Shown here: positions 39,419 through 48,061 of the stretch, piece after piece
Numbering within the stretch: the first letter of the stretch is position 1
How the letters are laid out: every line of letters begins with the position of its first letter
NCBI RefSeq assembly: GCF_002217925.1
Contig: NZ_BCMF01000010.1
Span: 38,116-102,115 of the forward strand
Direction of reading: 5' to 3'
Source of the DNA: Secundilactobacillus mixtipabuli
GTDB taxonomy: Bacteria > Bacillota > Bacilli > Lactobacillales > Lactobacillaceae
Length of the DNA stretch: 64,000 bases
Made by a program: the position numbers and the translations under genes
Notes under the pieces: model-generated
Database searches by the model: none
Told to the model about the DNA's origin: nothing
The model's input: the letters and a program-made list of their open reading frames with translations, nothing else

Positions 39419-40510
39419 ATGGTTAAAAGATATGATAGTGATAAAGTCAAAGCACTGGTACATAAGATCTACAAAGCCTATGGTTTTACGGAAAAGCAGA
39501 GCGCAGAAGTAGCTGAAACACTGATCTATACTGATTTACATGGGATTGCCTCACACGGTGTTCAACGGATGGTGATGTATGACCACTTTATTCAAAACGG
39601 TAAGATTCGAGTTAAAAGTCAACCAGAAATTGTGAAGGAAACAGATGTCAGTGCGGTTGTTGACGCTAATTTTGGCTTAGGTCAATTAAACGGCATTTAC
39701 AGTATGAATATTGCCATTCAAAAGGCGAAGAAGCATGGTGTCGGCATCGTGACAACCAAGCGTTCCGGTCACTATGGGATTGCGGGTTACTATGCTAATA
39801 TGGCAGCTGATCAAGGTTTAATTGGCCTTTCATCGACTAATTCGCGTCCAGCAATGCTGCCGACCCACGCAACGCAGGCATTTGTTGGTACTAATCCGAT
39901 TGCCTTTGCTATGCCGGCTAAACCGCATAATTTTATCTATGATGCAGCTACCACGACGGTTCCTCAAGGAAAAATTGAGGTTTACCGTAAGTTGGAAAAA
40001 GATTTACCAGCGCTATGGGTCGCTAAAGATGGCAATCAAGAGATTAATGATCACAATGATACTAAGGACTTGGATGCTTTACGTGATCCACTGTCCAATG
40101 TCGGTCTAACGCCATTGGGAGGCGTGACTGAAGAAACTGGGAGTCATAAAGGGTTTGGCTTAGGTATTATCGTTGAAGTGTTCACGTCAATCTTATCTCT
40201 GGGAAACACGTCAACTGAGATAACACCTGAAGATCTAAAAGTGGGCCCATGTCAGAGCTTCATTGCCATCGATCCGGCAATTTTTGGGGACGTGGATCAA
40301 ATTGTTCAGCGTTTCTCCGATTATTTACAGCAAATTCGTGAATTACCTGCGATTCCTGGCAAAACGATTTATGTCGCTGGTGACAAGGAAGCACTCGCGT
40401 ATGAAGACCGCAAACAAAATGGTATGGTTATTGATGATAAGACACTTGCAGAAGTGACTGGAATTGCTGACCGACTTGGTGTGACGTATGGGTCGCTTGA
40501 TATAGAGTAA
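39419..40510 (+). CDS. Ldh family (malate/L-lactate/ureidoglycolate type) NAD(P)-dependent dehydrogenase
   Basis: 363 aa from the ATG at 39419, which has AAGGAG 9 bases upstream; a GTG at 39410 is too close to the SD. The type-2 malate/L-lactate dehydrogenase family (not the Rossmann LDH) is recognised by DLHGIASHGVQRM, the catalytic His region SGHYGIAGYYANMA, NSRPAMLPTHATQAFVGTNPIAFA and GSHKGFGLGIIVE. Substrate cannot be fixed: malate, lactate, sulfolactate, ureidoglycolate or 2,3-diketogulonate are all used in this family. Single gene with its own terminator. Confidence 0.88.
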   Translation: MVKRYDSDKVKALVHKIYKAYGFTEKQSAEVAETLIYTDLHGIASHGVQRMVMYDHFIQNGKIRVKSQPEIVKETDVSAVVDANFGLGQLNGIYSMNIAIQKAKKHGVGIVTTKRSGHYGIAGYYANMAADQGLIGLSSTNSRPAMLPTHATQAFVGTNPIAFAMPAKPHNFIYDAATTTVPQGKIEVYRKLEKDLPALWVAKDGNQEINDHNDTKDLDALRDPLSNVGLTPLGGVTEETGSHKGFGLGIIVEVFTSILSLGNTSTEITPEDLKVGPCQSFIAIDPAIFGDVDQIVQRFSDYLQQIRELPAIPGKTIYVAGDKEALAYEDRKQNGMVIDDKTLAEVTGIADRLGVTYGSLDIE

Positions 40511-40513
40511 TGA

Positions 40514-40561
40514 AAAAGCTTAGTTCTGAAACCATCAAAGGGTTTAGAACTAAGCTTTTTT
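40514..40561. terminator. terminator between convergent Ldh and LysE genes
   Basis: AAAAAGCTTAGTTCTGAAACC with complement GGTTTAGAACTAAGCTTTTTT. Confidence 0.92.
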
Positions 40562-40570
40562 CCTGCGTAA

Positions 40571-40586
40571 TGTTTCACGTGAAACA
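40571..40586. other. parS centromere site (perfect consensus)
   Basis: TGTTTCACGTGAAACA is the exact ParB-binding palindrome known from Bacillus (TGTTNCACGTGAAACA). It sits in the convergent intergenic space, about 20 kb right of oriC. parA and parB are not in the window. Confidence 0.93.
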
Positions 40587-40599
40587 TTACTGATCGTAG

Positions 40600-41157
40600 T
40601 TAACGCCAAAGATCGAATGCTGCAAACATCAATAATAGTGTGATGATTGTGTTGAACCCTCGGTAGTAACGCGTATAGAAACGACTCATCATTTGACCGC
40701 AGACAGTCCAAGCGAGGGTTCCAAAACTGCCAATTAGGACCATCAGCAGCCATTTAATGGGTATGTTATTTAAAATGCCAGACAAGCTGAACGCGCCAAG
40801 ACCCGTTATAAAATACAGATAGCCTTTAATATTCGTTAGCTGAAGTAACATACCAGTGCGAAAATCACCGGTGGAATTGTTTGTTTCTCCAGGACGGCTG
40901 ATTAAAATATGGTAAGCAAGGTACAAGAGATAAGCACTGCCAATGATTTTCATGGCGGTTAGAAAAGTGGGTGTGGATTGTAACCAATGCGCAAATAAGG
41001 CACCCATTAAACCCATGAATCCCATTCCGAATAACATACCAAGATTAAGACGCAAACTGGCGTGAAACCCGCGTTGCTGGCCGGAAACCATTGCCATCAT
41101 CGTATTTGGGCCAGGCGTAAAAGACATCACAAAAACAAAGATAAAAAAGGCTGACAT
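40600..41157 (-). CDS. LysE/RhtB family amino-acid exporter
   Basis: 185 aa, SD GGAGG. Six hydrophobic segments; the N-terminus FIFVFVMSFTPGPNTMMAMVSG contains the family's conserved PGPN motif. It exports amino acids or analogues; substrate unknown. Slightly short for the family (usually ~200-210 aa) but the C-terminal helix is present. Confidence 0.88.
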   Translation of the reverse strand: MSAFFIFVFVMSFTPGPNTMMAMVSGQQRGFHASLRLNLGMLFGMGFMGLMGALFAHWLQSTPTFLTAMKIIGSAYLLYLAYHILISRPGETNNSTGDFRTGMLLQLTNIKGYLYFITGLGAFSLSGILNNIPIKWLLMVLIGSFGTLAWTVCGQMMSRFYTRYYRGFNTIITLLLMFAAFDLWR

Positions 41158-41251
41158 TCGCCTTCCTCCTAAACTATGTATGATTATTCATTGAAATCAC
41201 AATTCTTGTGTTTGTACTGCCCCCGTCCACTGGTGCTAAAGATTGGAACGG

Positions 41252-41689
41252 TTATACCTTGAGTGCTTCGTGGACCATTTTGATGTGAGGGGTGGAATTG
41301 AAAATGAAGGGGTCACCAACAGTCTTAAAGCCATATTTTTCATAAAAGCCTTGAACTTGAACCTGTGCTTCGATTTCAATGGGTAGGTGACCGAAATGGG
41401 TTCGAATCGCGGTTAAAACATTGGTCATCAGTTGATCACCTAATCCAATGCCACGGTGGGCGGGATCCGTAACAACTCGGCCAAAGGTGACATGACCGTC
41501 TTCTTTATACACTCGAGAATAAGCCACAATACGGTCATCCTGATAAAAAACGTGCAGTGCCTTTAAATCATTTTCATCCACTTCTTGATAAATTCGTTTT
41601 TGCGCCACGACAAATGTTGCGACCCGGAGATGATAAAGTTCATATAGTTCCTTGGTTGATAATTCTGAAAATGATTTGGTTTTCCACAT
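41252..41689 (-). CDS. ElaA-like GNAT acetyltransferase
   Basis: 145 aa. The start is taken at the second ATG (MWKTKSFSELSTKELYELYHLRVATFVV), which has TTAGGAG 8 bases upstream; the longer frame to 41716 would include the SD. ElaA-type signs are ELYxLxxLRxxVFVVEQ-like (LRVATFVVAQKRIYQEVDENDL), GRVVTDPAHRGIGLG for acetyl-CoA binding and QVQGFYEKYGF. Divergent from a MarR regulator with a duplicated operator between them, so probably its target. Confidence 0.88.
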   Translation of the reverse strand: MWKTKSFSELSTKELYELYHLRVATFVVAQKRIYQEVDENDLKALHVFYQDDRIVAYSRVYKEDGHVTFGRVVTDPAHRGIGLGDQLMTNVLTAIRTHFGHLPIEIEAQVQVQGFYEKYGFKTVGDPFIFNSTPHIKMVHEALKV

Positions 41690-41719
41690 AAATGACACTC
41701 CTAACGATATTTTCAATTC

Positions 41720-41773
41720 ATTGCATTTGCAATTACTTTCAAAATCTTAGCACTATTTAATTGCAAATACAAT
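41720..41773. promoter_or_regulatory. paired operators between the acetyltransferase and MarR genes
   Basis: ATTGCATTTGCAAT at 41720-41733 and ATTGCAAATACAAT at 41760-41773, the second being a near copy in the opposite sense. Their centres are 40 bp apart, about four helical turns. The most likely ligand is the adjacent MarR protein. Confidence 0.7.
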
Positions 41774-41816
41774 AACCTTCCTGTAGATTAGAGTCAAATG
41801 GATCATACGGAGGATT

Positions 41817-42221
41817 ATGATGTTTGAGATTATTCGTGATATCGGGGCAATTACACGCAAGATTGAAATCAATACTAATGCGGAGTTTAGACGACTCGGG
41901 TTAGCAAATAATGCCTTTATCTATGTGATTCGCAGTTATGAAAAGCCGGGGATGTTTCTGGGGGAATTAGCTGATTCCGTTCAGATTGACCGAACGACCG
42001 CTTTTCGAACGGTCCGCAAACTAGTGGACAGTGGCTATCTGAGGTTAGAAGACGATGCCAATGACAAACGTTTACGGCGCGTTTACGTGACGAAAAAGGG
42101 TGCCGACGTTTATCCGGAATTACATGCCTTTGAGCAGCATTCATCCGATACACTGGTATCACAGCTAACAGATAACGAGAAAAATGAGTTGAAACGGTTA
42201 TTAGGTAAATTAATTTATTAG
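41817..42221 (+). CDS. MarR family transcriptional regulator
   Basis: 134 aa, SD CGGAGG. Winged helix-turn-helix with MFLGELADSVQIDRTTAFRTVRKLVDSGYLRLEDDANDKRLRRVYVTKKG, the wing containing the D-x-R-x-x-R pattern (DANDKRLRR). It likely represses itself and the divergent ElaA-like acetyltransferase through the paired palindromes upstream. The ligand is unknown. Confidence 0.88.
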   Translation: MMFEIIRDIGAITRKIEINTNAEFRRLGLANNAFIYVIRSYEKPGMFLGELADSVQIDRTTAFRTVRKLVDSGYLRLEDDANDKRLRRVYVTKKGADVYPELHAFEQHSSDTLVSQLTDNEKNELKRLLGKLIY

Positions 42222-42392
42222 TTAAAGGGCAAACCGTCATTTGAATTCTTGGTTATGTTATTTTGGTGAGAGACGCTTAAGCGATCTTTTTCGCCAAAAG
42301 TTCAAAAAAATTTTTATGGTAATAAATATTGATATAACAATACTTATACCATTATGAAAACCTTCCGCTTAAAATTAATTTATTAAAAAAGA

Positions 42393-42422
42393 TTGACATT
42401 TTCTCATGTTCAGGGATACACT
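42393..42422 (+). promoter_or_regulatory. promoter of the T-box operon
   Basis: TTGACA - 18 bp - TACACT; transcription would start near 42429, leaving a leader of about 325 nt. Confidence 0.75.
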
Positions 42423-42428
42423 ACTTGC

Positions 42429-42707
42429 AACAAATCAAATACGACAACAAGATTTGACCCGATGGATTAGGGTCATAGCCTTATGAAGAGAGTACCGGTT
42501 TGGTGAGACGGTATTAGGACTGTGACTTGAAAGATCGTGTTCGACGGGTTCGCTTCTCGAGGCGAACTGGTGGCACCCATTATCGTGCAGCGTATCGCAA
42601 CTATTAGTTGCCGTGCGTGTTGAGGAATTACTTCAAACGGTAATTTGAATTAAGGTGGTACCGCGTTACTAAACGCCCTTTGGTCTTTGACCAAAGGGCG
42701 TTTTTTA
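42429..42707 (+). promoter_or_regulatory. T-box leader controlling the reductase-aminotransferase operon
   Basis: The T-box AAGGTGGTACCGCG is at 42652-42665, just before a terminator (42673-42706, AACGCCCTTTGGTC with complement, T6). Stem I features are visible: GTCATAG pairing CTGTGAC, the AGAGAG bulge, and the apical TACCG-GTTTGGTG...-CGGTA loop. Uncharged tRNA should bind the T-box bulge and stabilise the antiterminator. I could not fix the specifier codon; the loop after CTGTGAC reads TTGAAAGATC and does not align cleanly. Confidence 0.92.
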
Positions 42708-42755
42708 GTTGTCGTATAGCTGATAAAATCAAAAAATCTAGAAGGAGTGGTTGTA

Positions 42756-43760
42756 ATGAAATACGGAATTATTGGTGCAGGTGCAATGGGTTATCGGTAT
42801 GGTGTCATGCTTCAGGAAAACGCTGGTGTCGACGTTGATTTTATCGATACATGGGAACCAAACGTTGAAAAGGTTCGTGAACAGGGCGGTGTCTCAGTTG
42901 CCCGTGACCATGAAAATCGTCGGATCATTCCAATCAACATGTATTATCCAGAAGAATACAAGGGTCATCCAGATGTTTGGATCATCTTTAAGAAGCAGAT
43001 GCAATTAGCCGAAGAACTTGAACGCGACAGTAAAGCTGGTATTTTCCATGATGACCAATACGTCTTCTCAGCTATGAACGGCATGGGCCACTTTGAAAAG
43101 ATTGAAAAGTACTTCCCAGCAGATCACATCGTTTGTGGTACCGCGATGATTGCAACCCGGATGGATGGTCCAGCCAACGTTGATTTCATGGGTCCCGTAA
43201 ATAGCGAAGTGATGCATATGGCTCCTTACAACAACAAACCAGCCGATGAAACAACTCAAGCTATCTTCAAGGACTTTACAGCCGCTAAGATGGGTCCAGT
43301 GATGGTGGACGAATGGAAGGGCATGTGCATGTCAAAGGTGGTCTTCAACGCCGTTACCAACACGCTTTGTACGATGTATGAAATGCAAATGGGCCAATTT
43401 ATTGAATATGAAGGTGTTACCCGAATGGCAACCACGCTATTCAACGAAGCCTTTGATGCTTGCGAACGTGCTGGCATTCGTCTTATTGAATCTCGTCAAG
43501 AAGAAATCGATTCTATTATTCCAGTTAGTCAAGCTTACAAGTACCACTATCCATCAATGTATCAAGACTTTTCAAAGGGCCGTCCTACTGAAGTAGATTA
43601 CATTAACGGCTACATTGCTAAGATTGGCCGCGAACACGATTACGTTTGCCGGGTTCACGAATTCGTTGTTGAAGAAGTTCACATGGCAGAAATGATGCGT
43701 AAGTATCACAAGCCAACAGAAAACGTGGCAGATCCAAAACAAACAGAGGTGGAAGCATAA
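42756..43760 (+). CDS. ketopantoate reductase-family (PanE-like) 2-keto acid dehydrogenase
   Basis: 334 aa; ATG 42756 has AAGGAG 9 bases upstream. N-terminal NADP fold MKYGIIGAGAMGYRYGV, substrate-binding C-domain with the KMGPVMVDEWKGMCMSKVVFNAVTNTLCTMY region (Lys and Asn of the family). PanE-type proteins in lactic acid bacteria often act as D-2-hydroxyacid dehydrogenases. The overlap with an aminotransferase gene (ATGA-type TAATG) and the T-box suggest reduction of the keto acid made by transamination, rather than pantothenate synthesis. This functional choice is inference. Confidence 0.82.
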   Translation: MKYGIIGAGAMGYRYGVMLQENAGVDVDFIDTWEPNVEKVREQGGVSVARDHENRRIIPINMYYPEEYKGHPDVWIIFKKQMQLAEELERDSKAGIFHDDQYVFSAMNGMGHFEKIEKYFPADHIVCGTAMIATRMDGPANVDFMGPVNSEVMHMAPYNNKPADETTQAIFKDFTAAKMGPVMVDEWKGMCMSKVVFNAVTNTLCTMYEMQMGQFIEYEGVTRMATTLFNEAFDACERAGIRLIESRQEEIDSIIPVSQAYKYHYPSMYQDFSKGRPTEVDYINGYIAKIGREHDYVCRVHEFVVEEVHMAEMMRKYHKPTENVADPKQTEVEA

Positions 43761-44956
43761 TGAAATATCAATTTTCGGACAATATACCTGAAAGCAACGT
43801 TGATCCAGTTGGTAATATTTTAAAGGTGGCTGGCGATCCTAAAGTGATCTCCTTTGCAGGCGGATTACCCGCACCTGAATTATTCCCCGTTGAAGACTTA
43901 AAGAAAGTGACTAATGAAGTCTATGATGAATCTGGTCGTCAGGCCTTACAATATAGTATTGCAGCTGGTTTTCCAGCATTACGTGAGCAGATTGCTAAAC
44001 GGATGAACCGTTCAGGTATTAAGTGCGATATTGATAACATTATGATTACCACTGGTTCCCAGCAGTCGATTGATTTAACCGCTAAGCTTTTTGTTAATCC
44101 TGGCGACACAGTTATTGTGGAACAACCAACATATCTTTGCGCACTGGATGTTTTCCGCAGCTACGGCGCTCACATGGTGGGGGTTCCGATGGATGATGAC
44201 GGCATGAAGATGGACGCTTTGGAACAGGCGGTTAAGGATAATCCAAATACTAAATTCATTTACACGATTCCAAGTTTTCAAAATCCAACTGGCCGGACGA
44301 TGCCTGCAGACCGCCGACAAAAGATGATTGAAATTGCTGATAAGTACAACGTCATGATCCTGGAAGACGACCCGTACGGTGCCATTCGATTTGCTGGTAA
44401 GGATGTGTCACCCGTTAAAACTTACGAACATGATGAACGGGTGATCTACATGAGCACCTTCTCAAAGATCTTAGCACCAGGCCTACGGATCGGCTGGATT
44501 GTTGCTGAAAAAACGTTGGTTAAGAAGTTTACTTTGATGAAACAAACGGTTGATGTGCACTCCGACAATTTAACGCAGCATATTATTGCGAAGTACATGT
44601 CCGATTACAATATTGATGATCACATCGCTAAAATTCGAGACGTTTACCGTCGCCGTGAAGGCATTATGATGGACGCCATCAAGAAGTATTTCCCAAAGGA
44701 TGCCCATTGCAGTCATCCAGAAGGCGGCCTGTTCATCTGGGTCGAAGTTCCCGGCGTGGATACGCAAACACTCTTCAACACTTGCACTGACCATAATGTA
44801 GCCTTTGTTCCCGGCGAACCATTCTACGCCGACAAAGTTATTCCTGGCACATTCCGTTTAAACTATTCCAATATGCAAGATGACAAGATCGTCACCGGAA
44901 TCGAGCGGTTAGGGAATGCCATCAAGGAAGCCATCGGCCAACAAGTTAAAGTTTAA
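43760..44956 (+). CDS. PLP-dependent aminotransferase (class I, 2-aminoadipate/aromatic type)
   Basis: 398 aa; its ATG overlaps the TAA of the preceding gene by one base. Fold-type I aminotransferase: NIMITTGSQQSIDLTAKLF, IPSFQNPTGRTMP, EDDPYGAIRF and the PLP-lysine motif STFSKILAPGLRIGW. Closest in pattern to the LysN/ARO8-like group, which handles 2-aminoadipate, branched-chain or aromatic amino acids. Together with the PanE-like reductase it would turn an amino acid into a 2-hydroxy acid. Terminator at 45047-45095. Confidence 0.88.
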   Translation: MKYQFSDNIPESNVDPVGNILKVAGDPKVISFAGGLPAPELFPVEDLKKVTNEVYDESGRQALQYSIAAGFPALREQIAKRMNRSGIKCDIDNIMITTGSQQSIDLTAKLFVNPGDTVIVEQPTYLCALDVFRSYGAHMVGVPMDDDGMKMDALEQAVKDNPNTKFIYTIPSFQNPTGRTMPADRRQKMIEIADKYNVMILEDDPYGAIRFAGKDVSPVKTYEHDERVIYMSTFSKILAPGLRIGWIVAEKTLVKKFTLMKQTVDVHSDNLTQHIIAKYMSDYNIDDHIAKIRDVYRRREGIMMDAIKKYFPKDAHCSHPEGGLFIWVEVPGVDTQTLFNTCTDHNVAFVPGEPFYADKVIPGTFRLNYSNMQDDKIVTGIERLGNAIKEAIGQQVKV

Positions 44957-45046
44957 TTGCAGACACATAACTAAACACATAATATATAGTAGAAAAAATT
45001 TTAAAATTGCTTCTAAGCAATACACATAGCACCATTCACACATATC

Positions 45047-45095
45047 AAAAAAACGCTGATATCAGCCCATGATTTGGGGATATCAGCGTTTTTTT
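45047..45095 (+). terminator. terminator after the aminotransferase
   Basis: AAAAAACGCTGATATC with complementary arm and T7. Confidence 0.92.
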
Positions 45096-45199
45096 AGTGC
45101 GTTCAAATTGCGGTTTGAAATGCTTGCTTTTCTGCGCTAATCAGCCTATATTGTGCGCAAAATTAAACCACAGGATTTTACGAAAGAGGGCTGAAAATA

Positions 45200-46126
45200 A
45201 TGAAGGCAATTGTAATTGACCGTTTTGGGGATGCTCAAGAACTTCACGAAGCAGAGATCCCAGTACCACGCATTGATTCAGACGAAGTACTAGTAAAAAT
45301 GGTCGCGACTAGTGTCAATCCCATTGATTGGCGTACCCGAAACGGGACGCGAGCAGGTTGGGGTTTTCCGTTATTGCTAGGGATGGACGTTTCTGGTGTG
45401 ATTGCTGAAGTAGGCTCAAACGTTCATCGGTTTAAAGTCGGTGATGCTGTCATTGCTAGACCGGACAACCGTGGGACGTATGCGGAGTATGTAGCGGTTA
45501 GAGAAGACAAGTTAGCCTTAAAACCAGCGACTATTTCGTTTGAAGAGGGTGCTGCCATTCCGTTGGCTGGAACGATTGCCTATCAAGTGATCGTCCAACA
45601 ATTAGCCGTTGGTAAAGGTGATAAAGTGCTTGTTCAAGGTGGTGCCGGTGGTGTTGGCTTGTTTGCCATTCAGATTGCCAAAGCTAGAGGAGCCTATGTG
45701 GCAACGACTGCCAGTACGGAAAATCATGCTTTACTACGTTCCCTGGGGGCTGATGAGGTGATTGATTACCATCAAACTAAGTATACTGACGTTTTGCATG
45801 ACTACGACGGGGTGTTTGACACGATGGATGATATTGATAATGGCCTAAAGATCTTGAAGCCAACAGGACGGCTTATTAGCATTGCTGGGCAACCGTCATT
45901 TACACAGCAAAACGGGCATCCTTCAGCTAGACACTGGCGGATGCATCCTAATGGTCAGGATACAGCAGCAGTGGCTGAGTTAGTGGCTACGGGGAAGGTC
46001 AAGGTGATCATTGATAGTGAATATCCGTTAACAACGGCTGGCCTTCGCGCGGCGCATATCCGCAGTGAGTCTCATCATGCGCATGGTAAGATCGTCATCA
46101 CGATTGCAGATTCACCAGTTAAATAA
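45200..46126 (+). CDS. zinc-independent NADPH:quinone oxidoreductase-type dehydrogenase (MDR superfamily)
   Basis: 308 aa. N-terminal GroES-like domain (SVNPIDWRTRNG, LLGMDVSGVIAEVG), then the Rossmann domain with VLVQGGAGGVGLFAIQIAKARGA (AxGGVG motif). Zinc-ligand residues are absent, as in quinone reductases. It reduces quinones or unsaturated carbonyls with NADPH. Monocistronic or with the following gene 77 bp downstream. Confidence 0.88.
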   Translation: MKAIVIDRFGDAQELHEAEIPVPRIDSDEVLVKMVATSVNPIDWRTRNGTRAGWGFPLLLGMDVSGVIAEVGSNVHRFKVGDAVIARPDNRGTYAEYVAVREDKLALKPATISFEEGAAIPLAGTIAYQVIVQQLAVGKGDKVLVQGGAGGVGLFAIQIAKARGAYVATTASTENHALLRSLGADEVIDYHQTKYTDVLHDYDGVFDTMDDIDNGLKILKPTGRLISIAGQPSFTQQNGHPSARHWRMHPNGQDTAAVAELVATGKVKVIIDSEYPLTTAGLRAAHIRSESHHAHGKIVITIADSPVK

Positions 46127-46203
46127 CATCATGGTGTGAAGTGGTATGGATGACTAGAAAGGCGTATGCTATTCATAGAAATTTTGAAAGCGAGCATTGA
46201 CCG

Positions 46204-46701
46204 ATGAGTATTAACTTTGAATACGCAACTGAAGCTGATCTACCAACCATTACCGCAATTTATAATCAGATTATTCCAAGCCGACAGGCGACGGCGGATT
46301 TAGAACCCGTATCCGTTGCTTCTAAGCAGGCGTGGTTTGACCAATTTGACCCGCATTCGCGCCCAATTTGGGTGATGAAGGATAATGGCACCATTGCCGG
46401 CTGGGTGAGCCTAGAGTCGTTTTATGGCCGGCCAGCTTACGTACACACCACTGAGATCAGTATTTATATTGATGAGAACTATCGCCACCATGGACTGGGA
46501 CAAAAGACGTTAACGTACGTTTTCTCACAGTTAAAAGAGTTGGATATTGATACACTGGTGGCATTTATTTTCCACCATAATATGCCTAGCATTGGCCTCT
46601 TTAAGAAAAATGGTTTCGAAACCTGGGGACATTTACCAGACGTGGCTGATATGGATGGCAAACTGTATAGTTTGGATATTTTAGGACGTCGATTTAAATA
46701 G
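46204..46701 (+). CDS. GNAT acetyltransferase, phosphinothricin-acetyltransferase-like
   Basis: 165 aa. PAT/YncA pattern: FEYATEADLPTITAIYNQII at the start, IAGWVSLESFYGRPAYVHTTEISIYIDENYRHHGLGQKTL containing the acetyl-CoA loop, and the HHNMPSIGLFKKNGFETWGHLPDVADMDG tail. SD is weak. Acetylates an amine such as methionine sulfoximine analogues in homologues; true substrate unknown. Confidence 0.88.
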   Translation: MSINFEYATEADLPTITAIYNQIIPSRQATADLEPVSVASKQAWFDQFDPHSRPIWVMKDNGTIAGWVSLESFYGRPAYVHTTEISIYIDENYRHHGLGQKTLTYVFSQLKELDIDTLVAFIFHHNMPSIGLFKKNGFETWGHLPDVADMDGKLYSLDILGRRFK

Positions 46702-46711
46702 TGACCAGTGA

Positions 46712-46743
46712 AAACGCCCAAGTGCGAAGGCACTTGGGCGTTT
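46712..46743 (+). terminator. terminator after the PAT-like gene
   Basis: AAACGCCCAAGTGC - GAAG - GCACTTGGGCGTTT. Confidence 0.88.
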
Positions 46744-46760
46744 AGTTTAAAGACACAAAA

Positions 46761-46804
46761 AAATCAGCATCCACGGTGTCAAGCACAGCGTGAAAACTGA
46801 TTAA
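46761..46804 (-). terminator. terminator downstream of tRNA-Lys
   Basis: On the minus strand AATCAG ... CACG ... CGTG ... CTGATT is followed by T6, just 3' of the tRNA gene. Confidence 0.65.
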
Positions 46805-46821
46805 TGGTTTGTTGCGTAATA

Positions 46822-46894
46822 TGGGCAGTCAGGGGATCGAACCCTGGACCCACGGATTAAGAGTCCGTTGCTCTGCCAGCTGAGCTAACTGCCC
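46822..46894 (-). tRNA. tRNA-Lys (anticodon CTT)
   Basis: 73 nt, read on the minus strand. Acceptor GGGCAGT pairs with ACTGCCC and the discriminator is A. D-stem GCTC/GAGC, anticodon stem ACGGA/TCCGT with loop CTCTTAA (anticodon CTT), T-stem CAGGG/CCCTG with TTCGATC loop. CCA is not encoded. It decodes AAG. Confidence 0.96.
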
Positions 46895-46895
46895 A

Positions 46896-47301
46896 TTACA
46901 GCTTGTTTAAAGCCTTGCGATTAAGCACCTGTCTTAATCAACGTTTACTAATATATCATGATAAAAAGTGATTGGCAACTATTTTTTGAAAAAAAGTGGC
47001 AGAATATTTAAATTAATGAATAAGATGGACAAAATAGGCTGATCAAGATTAAATAATTGTATTATACAAGCATTTAATCTTTTTACGCGATAAACCTTTG
47101 ATACGCGCTAGATTTGGCCATTTCGCGTAATGTAAAATACTGTGATATAATAAACCTTGTGCAGGTATTATTTTAAATGTACCTGCCACCTACTTGTAAG
47201 ATCCTGTGTGGCCCGTGCTACTGCGCAGGAATGACCGAAAAGCACCTAACTTAAAACTATAATACTTGAACGAATCGTTATCTGAAGGAGGACATGTTCA
47301 G
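46896..47301 (+). promoter_or_regulatory. walR promoter region and structured leader
   Basis: A TATAAT at 47146-47151 would start a leader of about 145 nt containing two hairpins: GCAGGTA/TACCTGC (about 47161-47189) and CCTGTG/CGCAGG (about 47203-47229). A second TATAAT at 47258-47263 could give a short leader. The first 200 bases of the gap are AT-rich and otherwise empty. Confidence 0.55.
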
Positions 47302-48024
47302 ATGAAAAAAGTTATTCTCGTTGTCGATGATGAAAAACCAATTACTGATATTGTTAAATTTAACCTAACTAAAGAGGGCTACGAAGTGGTTGTTGCCCAT
47401 GATGGTGAAGAAGCCCTTAAACAAGTTGAAGAAGTTAATCCAGATTTGATTATCTTAGACTTGATGTTACCTAAGATCGACGGGCTGGAAGTTGCCCGCC
47501 AGGTACGGATGAAGCATGACATGCCGATTATTATGGTCACGGCTAAGGATTCTGAACTGGATAAAGTTCTGGGCTTGGAACTTGGTGCGGATGACTATGT
47601 GACTAAGCCATTTTCAAACCGTGAACTAGTGGCTCGTGTTAAGGCTAATTTGCGTCGCCAAAATACGGTTAACGCTGCTCAGCCAGAAGAAGAGGAAAAC
47701 AAAGACATTGAAATTGGCGATTTGGTCATTCATCCAGATGCTTACTCCGTTACTAAGCGGGGTCAAAATATTGAATTAACTCACCGTGAATTTGAACTGT
47801 TGCACTACTTAGCGCAACATATCGGTCAAGTAATGACGCGTGAGCACTTACTGCAAACGGTCTGGGGTTACGATTATTTTGGTGATGTCCGAACGGTCGA
47901 TGTGACTGTCCGTCGGCTTCGCGAAAAGATTGAGGATAATCCCAGTCACCCAACGTGGTTAGTCACTCGTCGCGGTGTTGGGTATTATTTGCGGAATACT
48001 GAAAGTGAGTCAGGTCAAGCGTAA
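47302..48024 (+). CDS. walR: response regulator WalR (YycF)
   Basis: 240 aa; ATG 47302 has GAAGGAGG 10 bases upstream. The receiver domain has the acidic pair VVDDEKP, phospho-acceptor Asp in [19 protein letters not shown] and TKPFS. The OmpR-type winged-helix DNA-binding domain includes [54 protein letters not shown]. Essential regulator of cell-wall hydrolases in Firmicutes. First gene of walRKHI. Confidence 0.98.
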   Translation: MKKVILVVDDEKPITDIVKFNLTKEGYEVVVAHDGEEALKQVEEVNPDLIILDLMLPKIDGLEVARQVRMKHDMPIIMVTAKDSELDKVLGLELGADDYVTKPFSNRELVARVKANLRRQNTVNAAQPEEEENKDIEIGDLVIHPDAYSVTKRGQNIELTHREFELLHYLAQHIGQVMTREHLLQTVWGYDYFGDVRTVDVTVRRLREKIEDNPSHPTWLVTRRGVGYYLRNTESESGQA

Positions 48025-48061
48025 TCATACGCATAAGAGCGTTTAAGGGGTAAACGGTAGC

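Noticed and set aside
42429..42600. Specifier codon of the T-box (Leu TTG, Arg AGA or Asp GAT considered)
   Set aside because: Each depends on a different placement of the specifier loop and none gives the usual loop sequence, so no amino acid is claimed.
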